DNA from: Topomyia yanbarensis
Lineage: Eukaryota; Arthropoda; Insecta; Diptera; Culicidae
NCBI RefSeq assembly: GCF_030247195.1
Contig: NC_080672.1
Span: forward strand, 368,582,271-368,646,270
Direction of reading: 5' to 3'
Length of the DNA: 64,000 nt
Below are positions 35,040 to 45,252 of this stretch, in pieces (within the stretch, counting starts at the first letter, position 1; every line of letters starts with the position of its first letter). Under the pieces are notes generated by a model. The model saw nothing but the letters and a program-made list of their open reading frames with translations. It made no database searches and was not told where the DNA came from. The position numbers were made by a program, and so were the translations under genes.

Positions 35040-35720
35040 TACAAGGGCTTTTCTAACCACTTCGCTCAAAGGATCGAAGGGCATTGCTGTATGCTTTGCG
35101 AGCTAACTTAAATGCTTCCGATCCATCTCTGCGTCTGCGATTCCAAACTCTCCTACATAACTTTTTGAGTCTAACAAGTTCGGTACTCCACTAAGGAGTT
35201 CCTATAGAAGCACGCGGACAAACCCCTTGGTATGCTTCTACTATGAGTAAGATTGTTTTATCCACGACGTCATCCAAGTCACTTGGAGATTTAAACGTTG
35301 GGAAATACCCATGACACCTAGTCGCCAAGCTCTCTTCGTCGAGGGCCCCGTTTGTAGATTAAAGATTACGGTATGTGACGATATCTAGCGACACATTTAA
35401 GTGATCAAAGACGATGTACTTATGACCAGATAACGACGGTTCGAGCTCTTTGGGTACGAGCCAGTTTGCCAGCTCATGCGTAGTACTGTTAGAGCAGAGA
35501 GTTACATCTAACACCTTGTTCCTGCTATATCGTGAAAATGTTGGGCATTTTCCTACATTAAGTATATGCAGATTTGTACTACTTAAGTATTCCATCAATT
35601 CGGTGCCTCTCAACTTGATATCTGAGCTGTCCCAAGTTATGTGGTGTGCATTTGCATCACTGCCGATTATGAGTGGAAACAGAGAACCCCTAAATGGGTA
35701 TTAGGAATATGACCATCATT
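35040..35720 (-). pseudogene. LINE endonuclease (EEP) fragment, second family
   Basis: On the minus strand the frame near 35660-35630 reads DANAHHIT, the Asp-x-Asn signature of apurinic-type LINE endonucleases. It continues through RGTELMEYLSSTNLHILNVG, PTFSRYSRNKVLDVTLCS and a HKYIVFD segment in which the usual Ser-Asp-His has become Ser-Gly-His, removing a catalytic Asp. The linker toward RT follows (35360-35040): FPTFKSPSDLDDVVDKTI, a stop at the usual Trp, then WSTELVRLKKLCRRVWNRR. The sequence differs from the 50130-52910 family. The RT domain is missing downstream. Confidence 0.75.
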
Positions 35721-36486
35721 TGAATCCTACGATCCACTGTGTTAGAGATTCGCGTAACACAGCAAGGGTAAGACCCACGATACTCCGTGCATAACTCACA
35801 CATTTTAGTCCTGCCAGCCTTTCGATGTCTTTCGTCGTATCTATCCACTGTTCTGGCAGCGGTCTTTGGCGGTTAGCTAGGGAGGTGAGCAAGGCTCATT
35901 TGTTGGAATTTCACTAGTGATGGTGGTGAAGTAACGCCGGATCTACTACTCGCCGTCATAGTAGTGGTCATCCCAGGGGGAACCTTTATCCACCCTGTTC
36001 CGTTCTCCTTAGCGATTAAGCAGGAAACTGTCCCGAAAAACAGGAGTAATTTTGGAATGTCTGTTCGTGGCTGTGGTTCCTCACTTTTCCTATTTAACTC
36101 CGATGGTCGCTTCTCGCACGATGTCAACACACCGTCCGCCTTCCACCACTACCGTCACTGCCACCCACCGTTCCACGAATTCAGCCCACTTTTCTACATT
36201 AAGAAAAGAACTGAAGACTTTTTTCCATTAGGTGCTATCTGAAAATGAGAGCCTCTCTCTGTTTACGTTCTTTTTCGCTTACAACGACGTCACTAGAAAA
36301 CTTTCAACGCATTTTCAGTACATATCGAAAGATGGTGGTTTCAACCTGCTTATTATGCAAAGAGTTGAAGCGAAAACGTAAAATCGACAGTGTAATTCAC
36401 AGAAGAGAAAGTAAACAAAGAGAGGATCTTATTTGCAGATTGGACCTATTGAAAAAAAAGTCTCCAATAGTGGTCTTTCTAACTCT
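35721..36486. other. Probable upstream continuation of the LINE, unclear
   Basis: On the minus strand 35873-36130 is open and contains GWIKVPPGMTTTMTASSRSG, which could be the end of ORF1 of the LINE at 35040-35720. No zinc knuckle or other diagnostic motif is visible. From 36131 to 36486 nothing is recognised. Confidence 0.3.
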
Positions 36487-37089
36487 GGCGAATTTCGCGT
36501 CAACTCGAACAAATGTTGGCAGCACCCTATCAGATTGTAATGAAACTTTCTGCATATGAAAACTTTGTCACAAAAAGCCACTTTGCATACTTTGTTTTTT
36601 CAAAAATGATATAGACTGTCTTTTGTAAAGGGTCAAACTTTTTTACCAATTTTTTCAAATGGCTATAGTCTAAAAATGACAAATCCTACAAAAAATGTTG
36701 TAGGAATGATTTTCACAAAATTAGTTAAATTTTTGAATAAAAATATTGAAAACATTCTTCATCGACTTCTACACTGAAAAAAATCAATTTTAAAAATTTA
36801 AAACCGATTTACAAAAAAAAACCCATCTTTGATTTGGATAAAAAAAAATTTCATGATAGTGAATTATGCTCCCTATCTATCGTCAAAAACTCAAGTTGAG
36901 TACTTTAAAGGAAAAAATGTCATTTGAAAAAAAACTTTTCCTTGCCCAAACTGATTTTTTTCAGTGTATTTTTATCAAAAACTAAACCAATGAAAGTCAT
37001 AATCATCTCAGAATCCAATTTACCAACTGCTAGTTGCCTGATACATGCAAAAAGAATCAGTAACGAATTTGGTATAGCATCACGGACTG

Positions 37090-38070
37090 AACTGGAATGA
37101 GCCCGAATGGATTCGTTTAACGGAGATCTGGTACTAGAACATTTAGCGCCCGACCAGACAACATGTTTAATATCGCGTTAACCGCCACTACAAGCGCAGA
37201 TACCGCTCTCCACGACCTCAATACGCCGGAGATGGGCCTTCTATGTATAATGATTGTACATGACCCGAGATATCACCCGAATTAAGTCATGACGCTCATC
37301 TATTCTCTTGGACCAAGGTTTGTTCATACCTTTGGGATTACTGAACTTCCATCGCTTCCCCGAAATTTGCCAATTTTCGAACGTTCTCTGAGAAGAAATA
37401 TTTGAAAACTGGTTGAAGCTACGCGATCTTTCATAAATATCACCTTCTAATGCGCAAATAACCATCTTCTCATTATCATTCTAATCCAAGTGCCGCCTTT
37501 TCATTACCGGAATGAAGCACTATGAAAGAACTCAAACTAAGGTAATCTGCTACGATGATTTCCCATGTTTTCTCCAGGAAATACAAAGAGTGCTTTTTAT
37601 GCTCCTTCAAACAGAGAGCCTCTTGTGACTGTAACGATGTGGGCATGGTCGTTGACAGGTAAATATAAAACCATCAGTTTCGTGGGGAGAATGTTGGCAA
37701 CACAGCCTCTTTTATGATTGCACTCACCTCTACTGTTATAATAATTTGCATAAAAACGATGCATAGCTGTCATCATATGACAAACGTTTCATGTGTTCCA
37801 ATCACAGGATGAATCGAAAACACAACGTAGGCCCTAGCCACCAGACGAAACATTGTTTCTCAGATGATTCGTCCTTTAATCCGTCGACGAACCGGTGCCA
37901 ATAATCGCGTTTTTCAGCTGCATTTGTAGCGTCGCGTATATTGGGAAAAGTTCGGGTGATCCGACGTTCAAAAGTCCCTTTCGCGTACAATTTTAAGCAA
38001 TCTCTGCCTCCCACGAAGTAGGAGACTGTTCACGGTTGTTCGCGTCGGGTACTCGTTTCGTCTAACCTTT
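37090..38070 (-). pseudogene. LINE ORF2 fragments carried inside copy C
   Basis: The segment 38065-37950 reads KRVPDANNREQSPTSWEAE, aligned with KRVPDANSRGRPRNPWW of the LINE at 50130-52910. It is followed by YWHRFVDGLKDESSEK (near 37890), then, after a large deletion, by the Cys/His C-terminal tail near 37230-37100. Stops and frameshifts are present and the RT palm is absent. The family is the same as at 22735 and 50130. Confidence 0.7.
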
Positions 38071-38359
38071 AAACGTAGTGCAAATACATTGTGTATAACT
38101 TGGGGGAAAATGTAGGGACTGAAATATAGGGATACTTGAGATTGTTGATGTCCCATGGAAAAATTCCTGCTAGTTTCTAAGATTACCGAGACCAGGAACC
38201 ACTTACTTCGGTTTTGTAACAGCCCCTTTAAATGGACACTCTCAGGCCTTTATGAGGACACTTAGGAGAGAAAATTGATATTCCTCTTTCGAAACTTTAT
38301 AGGCACATTAGAAGATGTTCCCACACTGGGATGGTCAGACTTTCGTTCTTTAGTGTACA

Positions 38360-38930
38360 GGGAAACGTAGAAATCAGACGTCGTTGGTGGCGTAGCGCTT
38401 ATCGGAGCGTTCCGTAAAAGAATGTTTCATTTTGTCGCCACATAATTCATATGTTGGATATGTCGAGAGATCATGCGGAGTCTCTCCACAGTAGGAAAAC
38501 TTTTCATGATTCTCTCCGCATTTTCCTCAGCGTGCTTTGTTTCTACAATAAGTCGCCGTAGTCCCAATTGTTTGCAACAGCGGCAGTTCATGCCTTGCGG
38601 CACAAGAAGGCGAACAGGTAGACTAGCCCCGTCCAAAAGAACACAAATGTGGAAGAGCAGATTCGGCGAAAGGTTCGAAATAAGGCTGATGGAAAATATT
38701 TTTTTTTCATATACTCCTTGATTTTTTATGAATACAATTTCTAGCGAACCAGAATTTTCACTGGCCGAAGCAAAGGGTTCTTGAAGGAGCGAACTCCATA
38801 CTTCGCAATTAAGGCCCCTGTTGGAGACTACACCATCAATCTCTACTTCCCGCGCGGGTACAGATACAAGATACTTCTTCGCACACGGCCAAGTGGTATT
38901 TAGTTAAATCTCGTATATATCGATGATGTT
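38360..38930 (-). pseudogene. LINE ORF1 fragment with zinc knuckles inside copy C
   Basis: The minus strand reads KKYLVSVPAREVEIDGVVS near 38890-38830, paralleling EYRVYVSSNRVECDGVIS in the 50-kb LINE. It continues as SLPVRLLVPQGMNCRCCKQL, then in another frame TTATYCRNKA and GKCGENHE. This is the C-terminal half of an ORF1 RNA-binding protein with CCHC knuckles. One stop lies between the knuckles and there are at least two frameshifts. Confidence 0.7.
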
Positions 38931-39536
38931 AAATGGCTTATCTTTGCCCTCAATCAAATTTGTTATGTATATATACCAAATTCGTTTCTGATGCTTTTTG
39001 CATGAATTAGGCAACTAGCAGTTGGGAAATTGGATTCTGAGATGATGATGACTTTCATTGGTTTAGTTTTCGATAAAAATACACTGAAAAAATAAATACA
39101 GTTTGGACAAGGAAAAGTTTTTTTCAAATAACTTTTTTTTCCTTAAAAGTGCCCAACTTGATTTTTTGACGGAAGGTAGGAAACATAATTACCTACCTTG
39201 GAACAAAATTTTATCCAAATCAAAGATGTTTTTTTTTGTAAATTGATTTTTAATTTCTAAAATCGATTTTTTTTTTCAATGTAGGAGTCGATGAAGAATT
39301 TTTTCAATATTTTTATTCAAAAATTTAACTAATTTTGTAAAAATCACTCCCACAACATTTTTTTTGTAGGATTTGTCATTTTTAGACTATAGCCATTTGA
39401 AAAAAAATTGGTTAAAAAAGTTTGACCCTTTTCACAAGACAGTCTTGATCATGACAAAGTTCTCATGTACAGAAAGTTTAATTAAAATCTGAGAAGGTGC
39501 TACCAACACTGAATACTATTTAGCGCGAAATTCGTC

Positions 39537-40931
39537 TTCTATGTTGTTTATATACAAAAATAAAACAAACATTACTACACCTATCTGCACTCACAACGTT
39601 TCTGGACTAACATTTTAACAAAATGAAAAACATGAACGAGCATAATGACAGCGATGAGTTATTTTGCCATAGACGATTCACTCAACGAAGTGAACAACAC
39701 AATTTTGTGTATTTTTCCACCCAGTGCTAGATTTTTACTCTGACGGGTTACTTGTCCCAAATTGAAAGGTAGACTTAAAAATAATTCCCAACTGATAATT
39801 AATAATTTTAAGTATGTAAATATTTTAGTTCTAATCGTACTCATTTGAACAATGTATTCGTTTCACCCTTAGTTCTCTCAGTACATGGCACAATGTTAGG
39901 GTAACATAATGATGCAAACACACGCCGTTAAAGAGATTAAAAATACCCAAACATGGAATCCGACAGAGAAGGTGAAATGTGAGCGGACTGTTTTCATTTT
40001 TCACCACATTCCCTGCAACCTGACTATGCGGGAACCAGCAGGTGATATTAAGTTCAACATATCTGTTTGGACGATAATTTTCAAAACAAAGCAACGAAAA
40101 ATTTATTACTACGATGTTAGTAAACTTTGACAGTGTGTAAGTAGCGCTAATCAAACACCGATCGTTTCAAAACCTCAAGGAATTCCACCATCAGCCAAAC
40201 TGCAGTCGCGAAAAGCGAAACCAAAACGAAGAATGAAGTACCACAACATAATGAGAAAAAAAACTGCAGTTGCAGAGAGTATCGCCCTGATGAGAATTGA
40301 GCTGGAAATAATCACGAAATTTGTATAAATAAGCCGGCACCCCTCTCTGCAGCGTCATGCGGGACGCGGTAATTAACTCGTTCCTTGCTGCAGCCGGGCG
40401 CAGATCGTTTTAAATGCTGCATTTCAGTTTTTTACCAGTATTTTTTTTTTGGCGAAGCACGAGCATTTTCAACGCGGCTCTGCTGTGAGAAAGGGTTGAA
40501 CAGAATGGTCCGTCACTGGCGCAGCGTCAGTCAATTTTAATTATTAACAATCTACAGGGTGTTCGAGCGCAAATGGTTTGAAAATTATCTTTTATTGACA
40601 ACTTAAAAATCAATATGATATTCTTACCAATTTTATTATAGCAATATTTTCACAAAAAATAAGATTCATTCGATCTTTTTAAAATTGCCTTCCCCTACCG
40701 ACAGGCTCCAAACATATCGGGAAAATGATCGACAGATCACAAGTTGGACATATTGGACGTCGTTGGGTGCGGAATTAAATGATCTTTCGAATTATCATTA
40801 GAACATCTTTCATCTCTCCAGAACTGTGAAAAAAAATCGAAAATCGGCTGAAAACGACAATGTAGCTAAATTTTTGGTGCCAAAGGTCCTAGAAAATTGG
40901 AGGGCCCCAAATCCAGATAATTTCCAAATAG
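39537..40931. other. Spacer, nothing recognised
   Basis: AT-rich with a more GC-rich part near 40330-40500. The overlapping frames at 39831-40154 and 39909-40130 are on opposite strands and featureless. TAATTAACTCGTTCC then TTGCTGCAGCCGG near 40371-40400 resembles 8905-8930. Confidence 0.4.
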
Positions 40932-41332
40932 ATCATGTGTTTTTGCAATGTTTCCATAGGAAGATCACTTATACTCCGATTTAATAGGCCCTACATGCCC
41001 ACATATCATCAAATGTTGTTCCTTAGACATATCTTAACATGATTTAACAGGTGAACATAGCTCTAATCGTAATAGAAAATTTGTTAACTGAATTTTTAAA
41101 TAGAAAAGAGTACCAAAACCAAGAAAAAATACTACTAATTTTACTTGGTTTTGATATACTTTTCTGTATGAAAATCCAGTTAACAAATTTTATATTGCGA
41201 TTAGAGCTATGTTCATCTGTTAGAACATGTTAAAATATGTCTAAGGAACAACATTTGATGATATGTGGGCAAGTAGGGCCTATTAAATCAGAGTGTAAGT
41301 GATCTTCCTATGGAAACATTGCAAAAACATGA
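40932..41332. mobile_element. Near-complete 400-bp palindrome
   Basis: The left half (40932-41118) and right half (41145-41332) are inverted copies. Paired stretches include TTTTGCAATGTTTCCATAGG, 'gatttaataggccctac', 'aacaacatttgatgatatgtgggca' and the inner 'aaaaccaag' / 'cttggtttt'. The loop is only about 25 bp. This would form an almost uninterrupted hairpin if transcribed. No TSD was identified. Confidence 0.8.
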
Positions 41333-41460
41333 TTTTTGATTGGTGACACCTCTAAATCATGTCCAAATTAAGCCATTTTTGGCAAAAGTTCTTAAATTCA
41401 CACCTAGAACAAAAATTTGAGCTGACCCATGTATATTTCAAAACTTTTTCAAAATGTGGA

Positions 41461-41548
41461 GAGGTCTAATAGCCAAGGAATAGCGTAAGGGTTTGTACAT
41501 TTGGCCGGAGTCCCAAGGGTTGCAGGTTCGAATACTGCCTATGGGGGG
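41461..41548 (+). repeat. tRNA-like sequence, possible SINE head
   Basis: An internal B-box-like motif GGTTCGAATAC (41525-41535) lies about 56 bp downstream of an A-box-like TAGCCAAGGAATAGCG (41470-41485), the spacing of a pol III promoter. The 5' and 3' ends do not pair as an acceptor stem, so this is not an intact tRNA gene. A tRNA-derived SINE fragment is the simplest reading, with no tail identified. Confidence 0.4.
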
Positions 41549-43137
41549 AATTTTACATAATTGCTTTTGTTTACACCACCACAAAAGTCCTACACTAGGT
41601 GACTTGAAAAGTTGATTCAAAGTTTGTTTTTTTTTGCAACGTGTAATTAGATAGATTGTTTCAAACCAAGTTTTGAAGTTCCGTCAGTGACGGAACATTC
41701 TGTTTGGACCTTCACCCTTTTTTACAATCGCGCTTTTAGGTTTTGTGTTTCATTGATCTTTCTCCTGCATGCGGATGATCGTTCCCATCATCGGCCATCG
41801 AGTCGATTTGGTGGTACTACTCCGGGTTTCGTGAGAACCCGGATCGACCATTGGAGTGCACTTTTCCAAAACAAAATGTTTTTTTTTATGGATTTACGCA
41901 CGATTTGTCATTTCCATTTGACTTGATGCGGGCTTTGATGGTTTTTGGCCACGATGTATGCGCCGAATTAATACGAAACAAAACGATAAAAACCGAATTT
42001 GCCGAAATGACTTCGTCACTGCTGACAGCACAATTAATACGATGTCATGTTCGTAGCTGCAAACTGCGCTCGCGGCAAACGACACTTTAATATAATTAAA
42101 AAATCGTAATAAAGGAGCCAGGAGCCGGTATATTTGCACATTGAAGTTCTAGTAATAATTTCACAATCAAAATTTAATTATGGCTTCCATCGTTCCCTAC
42201 AATGAGAATGACATTTGTAGCATGCCTGACATCTCATGTCTACTACTTTATCAGCTTAAAATGATAGTTTCCTTATCAGTCTTGTGCCTATTTTACACCT
42301 TGTCAATTATTCTTAATTATTTCCCTGTTCAGAAAATTTTTAGCACTAGTTTACTCATTCAACACCGTCTCAAAGTACTTTCTCGTTATTCAATTCACAC
42401 AATTAATACAACATTCAACATCGACGTAGGTGCTACCGCATGTCAATCGGCAAAGTTTCCCTCGGCCAGATTCCCACACACACACACCCAACCGTTCATC
42501 GAGTCGTCAATAATTCCGAATGAAAAGTGATATTTCTTCGCCCGATGCGATCTGTTTTTTTAATTCCCCGCTCGAAAGACATGAGGTCAGCAATCGTCGT
42601 AGTCGTCGTCGTCTCTCGAAGATTAAGTGCGAGTGCGATTAATATTGAATTGCGAAAGACCTACGGCCACCTGCGGCAAATTCGCGGACGGTGTGCTGAG
42701 AAAAATTAAAAGGCTTTCCCGCACTGCGCTCACTATAATAATTAATGACCTTAATTTGCGATTGACCGCTGGAGTGGACGGGAATAAAATCAACCATAGC
42801 TACACTACTGTGTTGTAGCCTGAGGTTGCGCTAATTTTTGGGGGTCGTTGGGATCATAAATAACCGATATAACTTCGCCACCGAGGGAGCGGAGTAATTT
42901 TTCACGGCTCTGTTTGACACTTTTAATGTGGTTTGAAGGTTATAGTGTAGAAAGTATGGTACAGAAATTTATAGAAGTAGATCCTTGCAGAAAATTAACA
43001 TTAATTAAACTGTTTTGCAGGATTGATCGGAAATTCATTTTTAAAAAAATTGTGTGCACCTGACGACCGCATTTTAATATTCAATATTCTTCAATCAGCC
43101 CTTTTATCGCATCCATTGTTGTACTCTTACGAAAAAG
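41549..43137. other. 1.6-kb stretch without recognised gene
   Basis: Contains a short perfect dyad, GTTCCGTCA-G-TGACGGAAC (41678-41696), and a GTCGTC-rich run near 42595-42612. The frames at 42180-42530 plus and 41687-41926 plus show hydrophobic or mixed sequence without a domain. Probably intergenic or intronic. Confidence 0.4.
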
Positions 43138-44322
43138 ATGGGTGGGTAATAGACTGCCCAGAAAGATGATGAATTTTTGAAAACTCAATCGGCCCACCCC
43201 TGACTCGATTCCTAGTCCCACCAAGAGTACTTGCACCAAATTTGAAGCAAATCGGTCAAGTCTTAAAACCGGACCAACGTGCATGAAGTTTGTATGGGAT
43301 TTTTCAACAATTTACATGGAGGAAACCCACTAGTTCGTATTGTCGCCGGTAGGTGGCACATCGCATTGTCACTGTAAGTAAAAATAAGAAAGATAATTTA
43401 ATTGTCTACAACTTTATCGAAGACTGCTAGTCAATTCGGCTTTGTTAATAGAAGTTATTAAACTTTTAAAGAAGTGATGTCTGAGTCAGTTTTGCATGGG
43501 GCCTAACAGTGCATGGTTGTGTATCAGTATTCTAGTCCCGCAAACTATATATTTTTGTGAAATAATGGTTATATTTAGCTGAATAGTATGCTTTCAAGAA
43601 TTGTAGTAAATAATACGATTTATGTTTTGGTTAGAAAATTTTAGTTTCACCTGTGACCGCGTAGAGGGCGCCTACACTAACTTTTCATTGAAGAGAGATA
43701 GAGTATCAAGATGTTTGAAAGAAATACTGAAAAATGCCTGTTCTATAACTTTATAGATGACACCAAATTTCTATCTCTCTTCGTTGAAAAGTTAGTGTTG
43801 GCGCCCTCTAAGCGGTAACATGTGGAACTAAAATTTGCTAATCAAAGCATGACTCGTATTATTTACTATAATTCTTCTGAACACACCATTGAGCTAAACC
43901 TAACGATTATTTCACAAAAATGTATAGTTCGCGCGAATCGAGTACTGATACACAACCATGCACTGTTAGGCCCCATGCAAAACTGGCTTAGACATCACTT
44001 CGTTAAAAGTTTAATAACTTCTTTTAACTAAGCCGGATTGACTAGCAGTTTTCTACAAAGTTGTAGACAATTAAATTATCTTTCTTATTTTCACTTACAG
44101 TGATAATACGTGGTATACAGTGCCACCTAGCGGCGAAAATGCGTCTTAGTGGGTTTTCTCCATGTAAATTGTTGAAAAATCCCATACAAACTTTAGGCAC
44201 GTTGGTCCGGTAGCTAGACTTGTCCGATTTGCTTCAAATTTGGTGCAAGTACTCCTGGTGGGACTAGAAATCGACTCAGGGGTGGGCCGATAGGGATCAT
44301 TTTTTTCCTGTCACTCTAGTGG
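43138..44322. mobile_element. Fold-back element with palindromic centre (1.2 kb)
   Basis: The left arm (43138-43640) and right arm (43830-44322) are inverted copies sharing TCAATCGGCCCACCCCTGA, 'accggaccaacgtgc', 'agtgatgtctgagtcag', 'gcctaacagtgcatgg' and 'aaaattttagttt'. The centre (43650-43825) is itself palindromic: AGAGGGCGCCTACACTAAC opposed by GTTAGTGTTGGCGCCCTCT. No transposase is present. Position 27454-27900 is a half copy. The right terminus abuts or overlaps the next MITE. Confidence 0.8.
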
Positions 44323-44741
44323 GTAATGTCAGAGACGTAACCGAAATGAAGTAGAATACACTTTAGGCTGTTAATAGGAATGCTGCAATTTCGACTATCT
44401 TCGAAAAGTTTGTATTAAAACCAGTTATTTCCGTATTTCTAACGGAAAAACCGAAATATCGGTGAACGTACACCAAAATCTAAAATATTCAACCATTCGA
44501 ACATATGGATTCTCTTATGGTAATCCTGAAAAGGGCATTAAAAGACAGTGAAACAATTTCTTTGGCAACAGTAAAAACTTCGACATTTGTGTACCGTTAT
44601 TTCGGTATTTCTGTTAGAAATACCGAAATAACTGGTTTGAATGAAACCTTTCAGAAGATAGTAAAAGTTTCAACATTCATATTAACAGCCTAAAGTGTAT
44701 TTTACTTCACTTCAGTTATGTTTCTGACATTACCTACCCAT
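44319..44741. mobile_element. MITE, GGGTAATGTCAGA ends
   Basis: GTGGGTAATGTCAGAGACGT at the left is opposed by TAGGTAATGTCAGAAACAT on the right (reverse complement). Inverted similarity extends about 120 bp through 'acactttaggctgttaata' and 'accagttatttc'. An inner dyad GGTATTTCT...AGAAATACC lies near 44600-44625. The GGGTAAT end resembles the terminus of the neighbouring fold-back at 43140. Confidence 0.75.
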
Positions 44742-44952
44742 TTTTTTAATGGAGCTAAAAAGCGCGTGTTTGCCGATGAGAGAAAAAGCCGCTAATTAGT
44801 AACATATTTTGCTATTTGTTAAGGCAACAGAAACCGGCGAATTATTTACTTATTTGTGCATTTATCAGAACTAAAAACCTATTTATTATTGATTTGTTTA
44901 TTTATTAACAGCTCATTATTAAACGGTGATTTTTCTTGCCAATCTATGGGTA

Positions 44953-45190
44953 CCCGAGCAAATTCTCATTGGCTCAGACACCATACAACCCCTTAAAAGG
45001 ACCATAACTATGGTTCATACCAAGTTTTGAAACCATCAATACACCATTTAATGGTCTCGATAATCCATTAAAACACCAAACTATTGTTTTTATATGGACC
45101 ATGGTGATGGCGATTTTTATAGGATGATTCCATTTAAAACACTATTAAAGCTAAAATATTTATGGGAAATAGCATTAACGAAAAATTCTT
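44953..45190 (-). mobile_element. Half copy of the CCCGAGCAAA MITE
   Basis: CCCGAGCAAATTCTCAT begins at 44953. The following ~170 bp match the reverse complement of the element at 48393-48635 ('accatcaatacaccattta', 'tatatggaccatggtgatgg'). The second end is not found. Confidence 0.65.
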
Positions 45191-45252
45191 TACAAGTAAA
45201 TTTTGTTAGTCATGAAAAGGACCTTTTTTGGTAACATTGGGGACGCGTGAAT

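Larger units (their letters stand above)
36487..39536. mobile_element. Long-TIR element, copy C (3.05 kb)
   Basis: Same orientation and nearly the same length as copy A. TIRs are 36487-37075 and 38974-39536, with the CGAATTTCGCGTCAACTCG left end and the AATAGTATTCAGTG-type right end. Flanks are CTCT and TTCT, again compatible with a decayed 4-bp duplication. The interior is LINE-derived on the minus strand. It differs from copy A in the middle (about 37950-38400 versus 11837-12296), where copy C keeps real LINE sequence. No transposase is present. Confidence 0.85.

Noticed and set aside
41461..41548. An intact tRNA gene
   Set aside because: The B-box-like motif is good, but the acceptor ends do not pair and the A-box is imperfect. 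Listed only as a tRNA-like repeat.
42180..42530. A plus-strand frame with hydrophobic segments resembling a membrane protein
   Set aside because: AT-rich composition yields such stretches by chance. No splice context or family resemblance was found.
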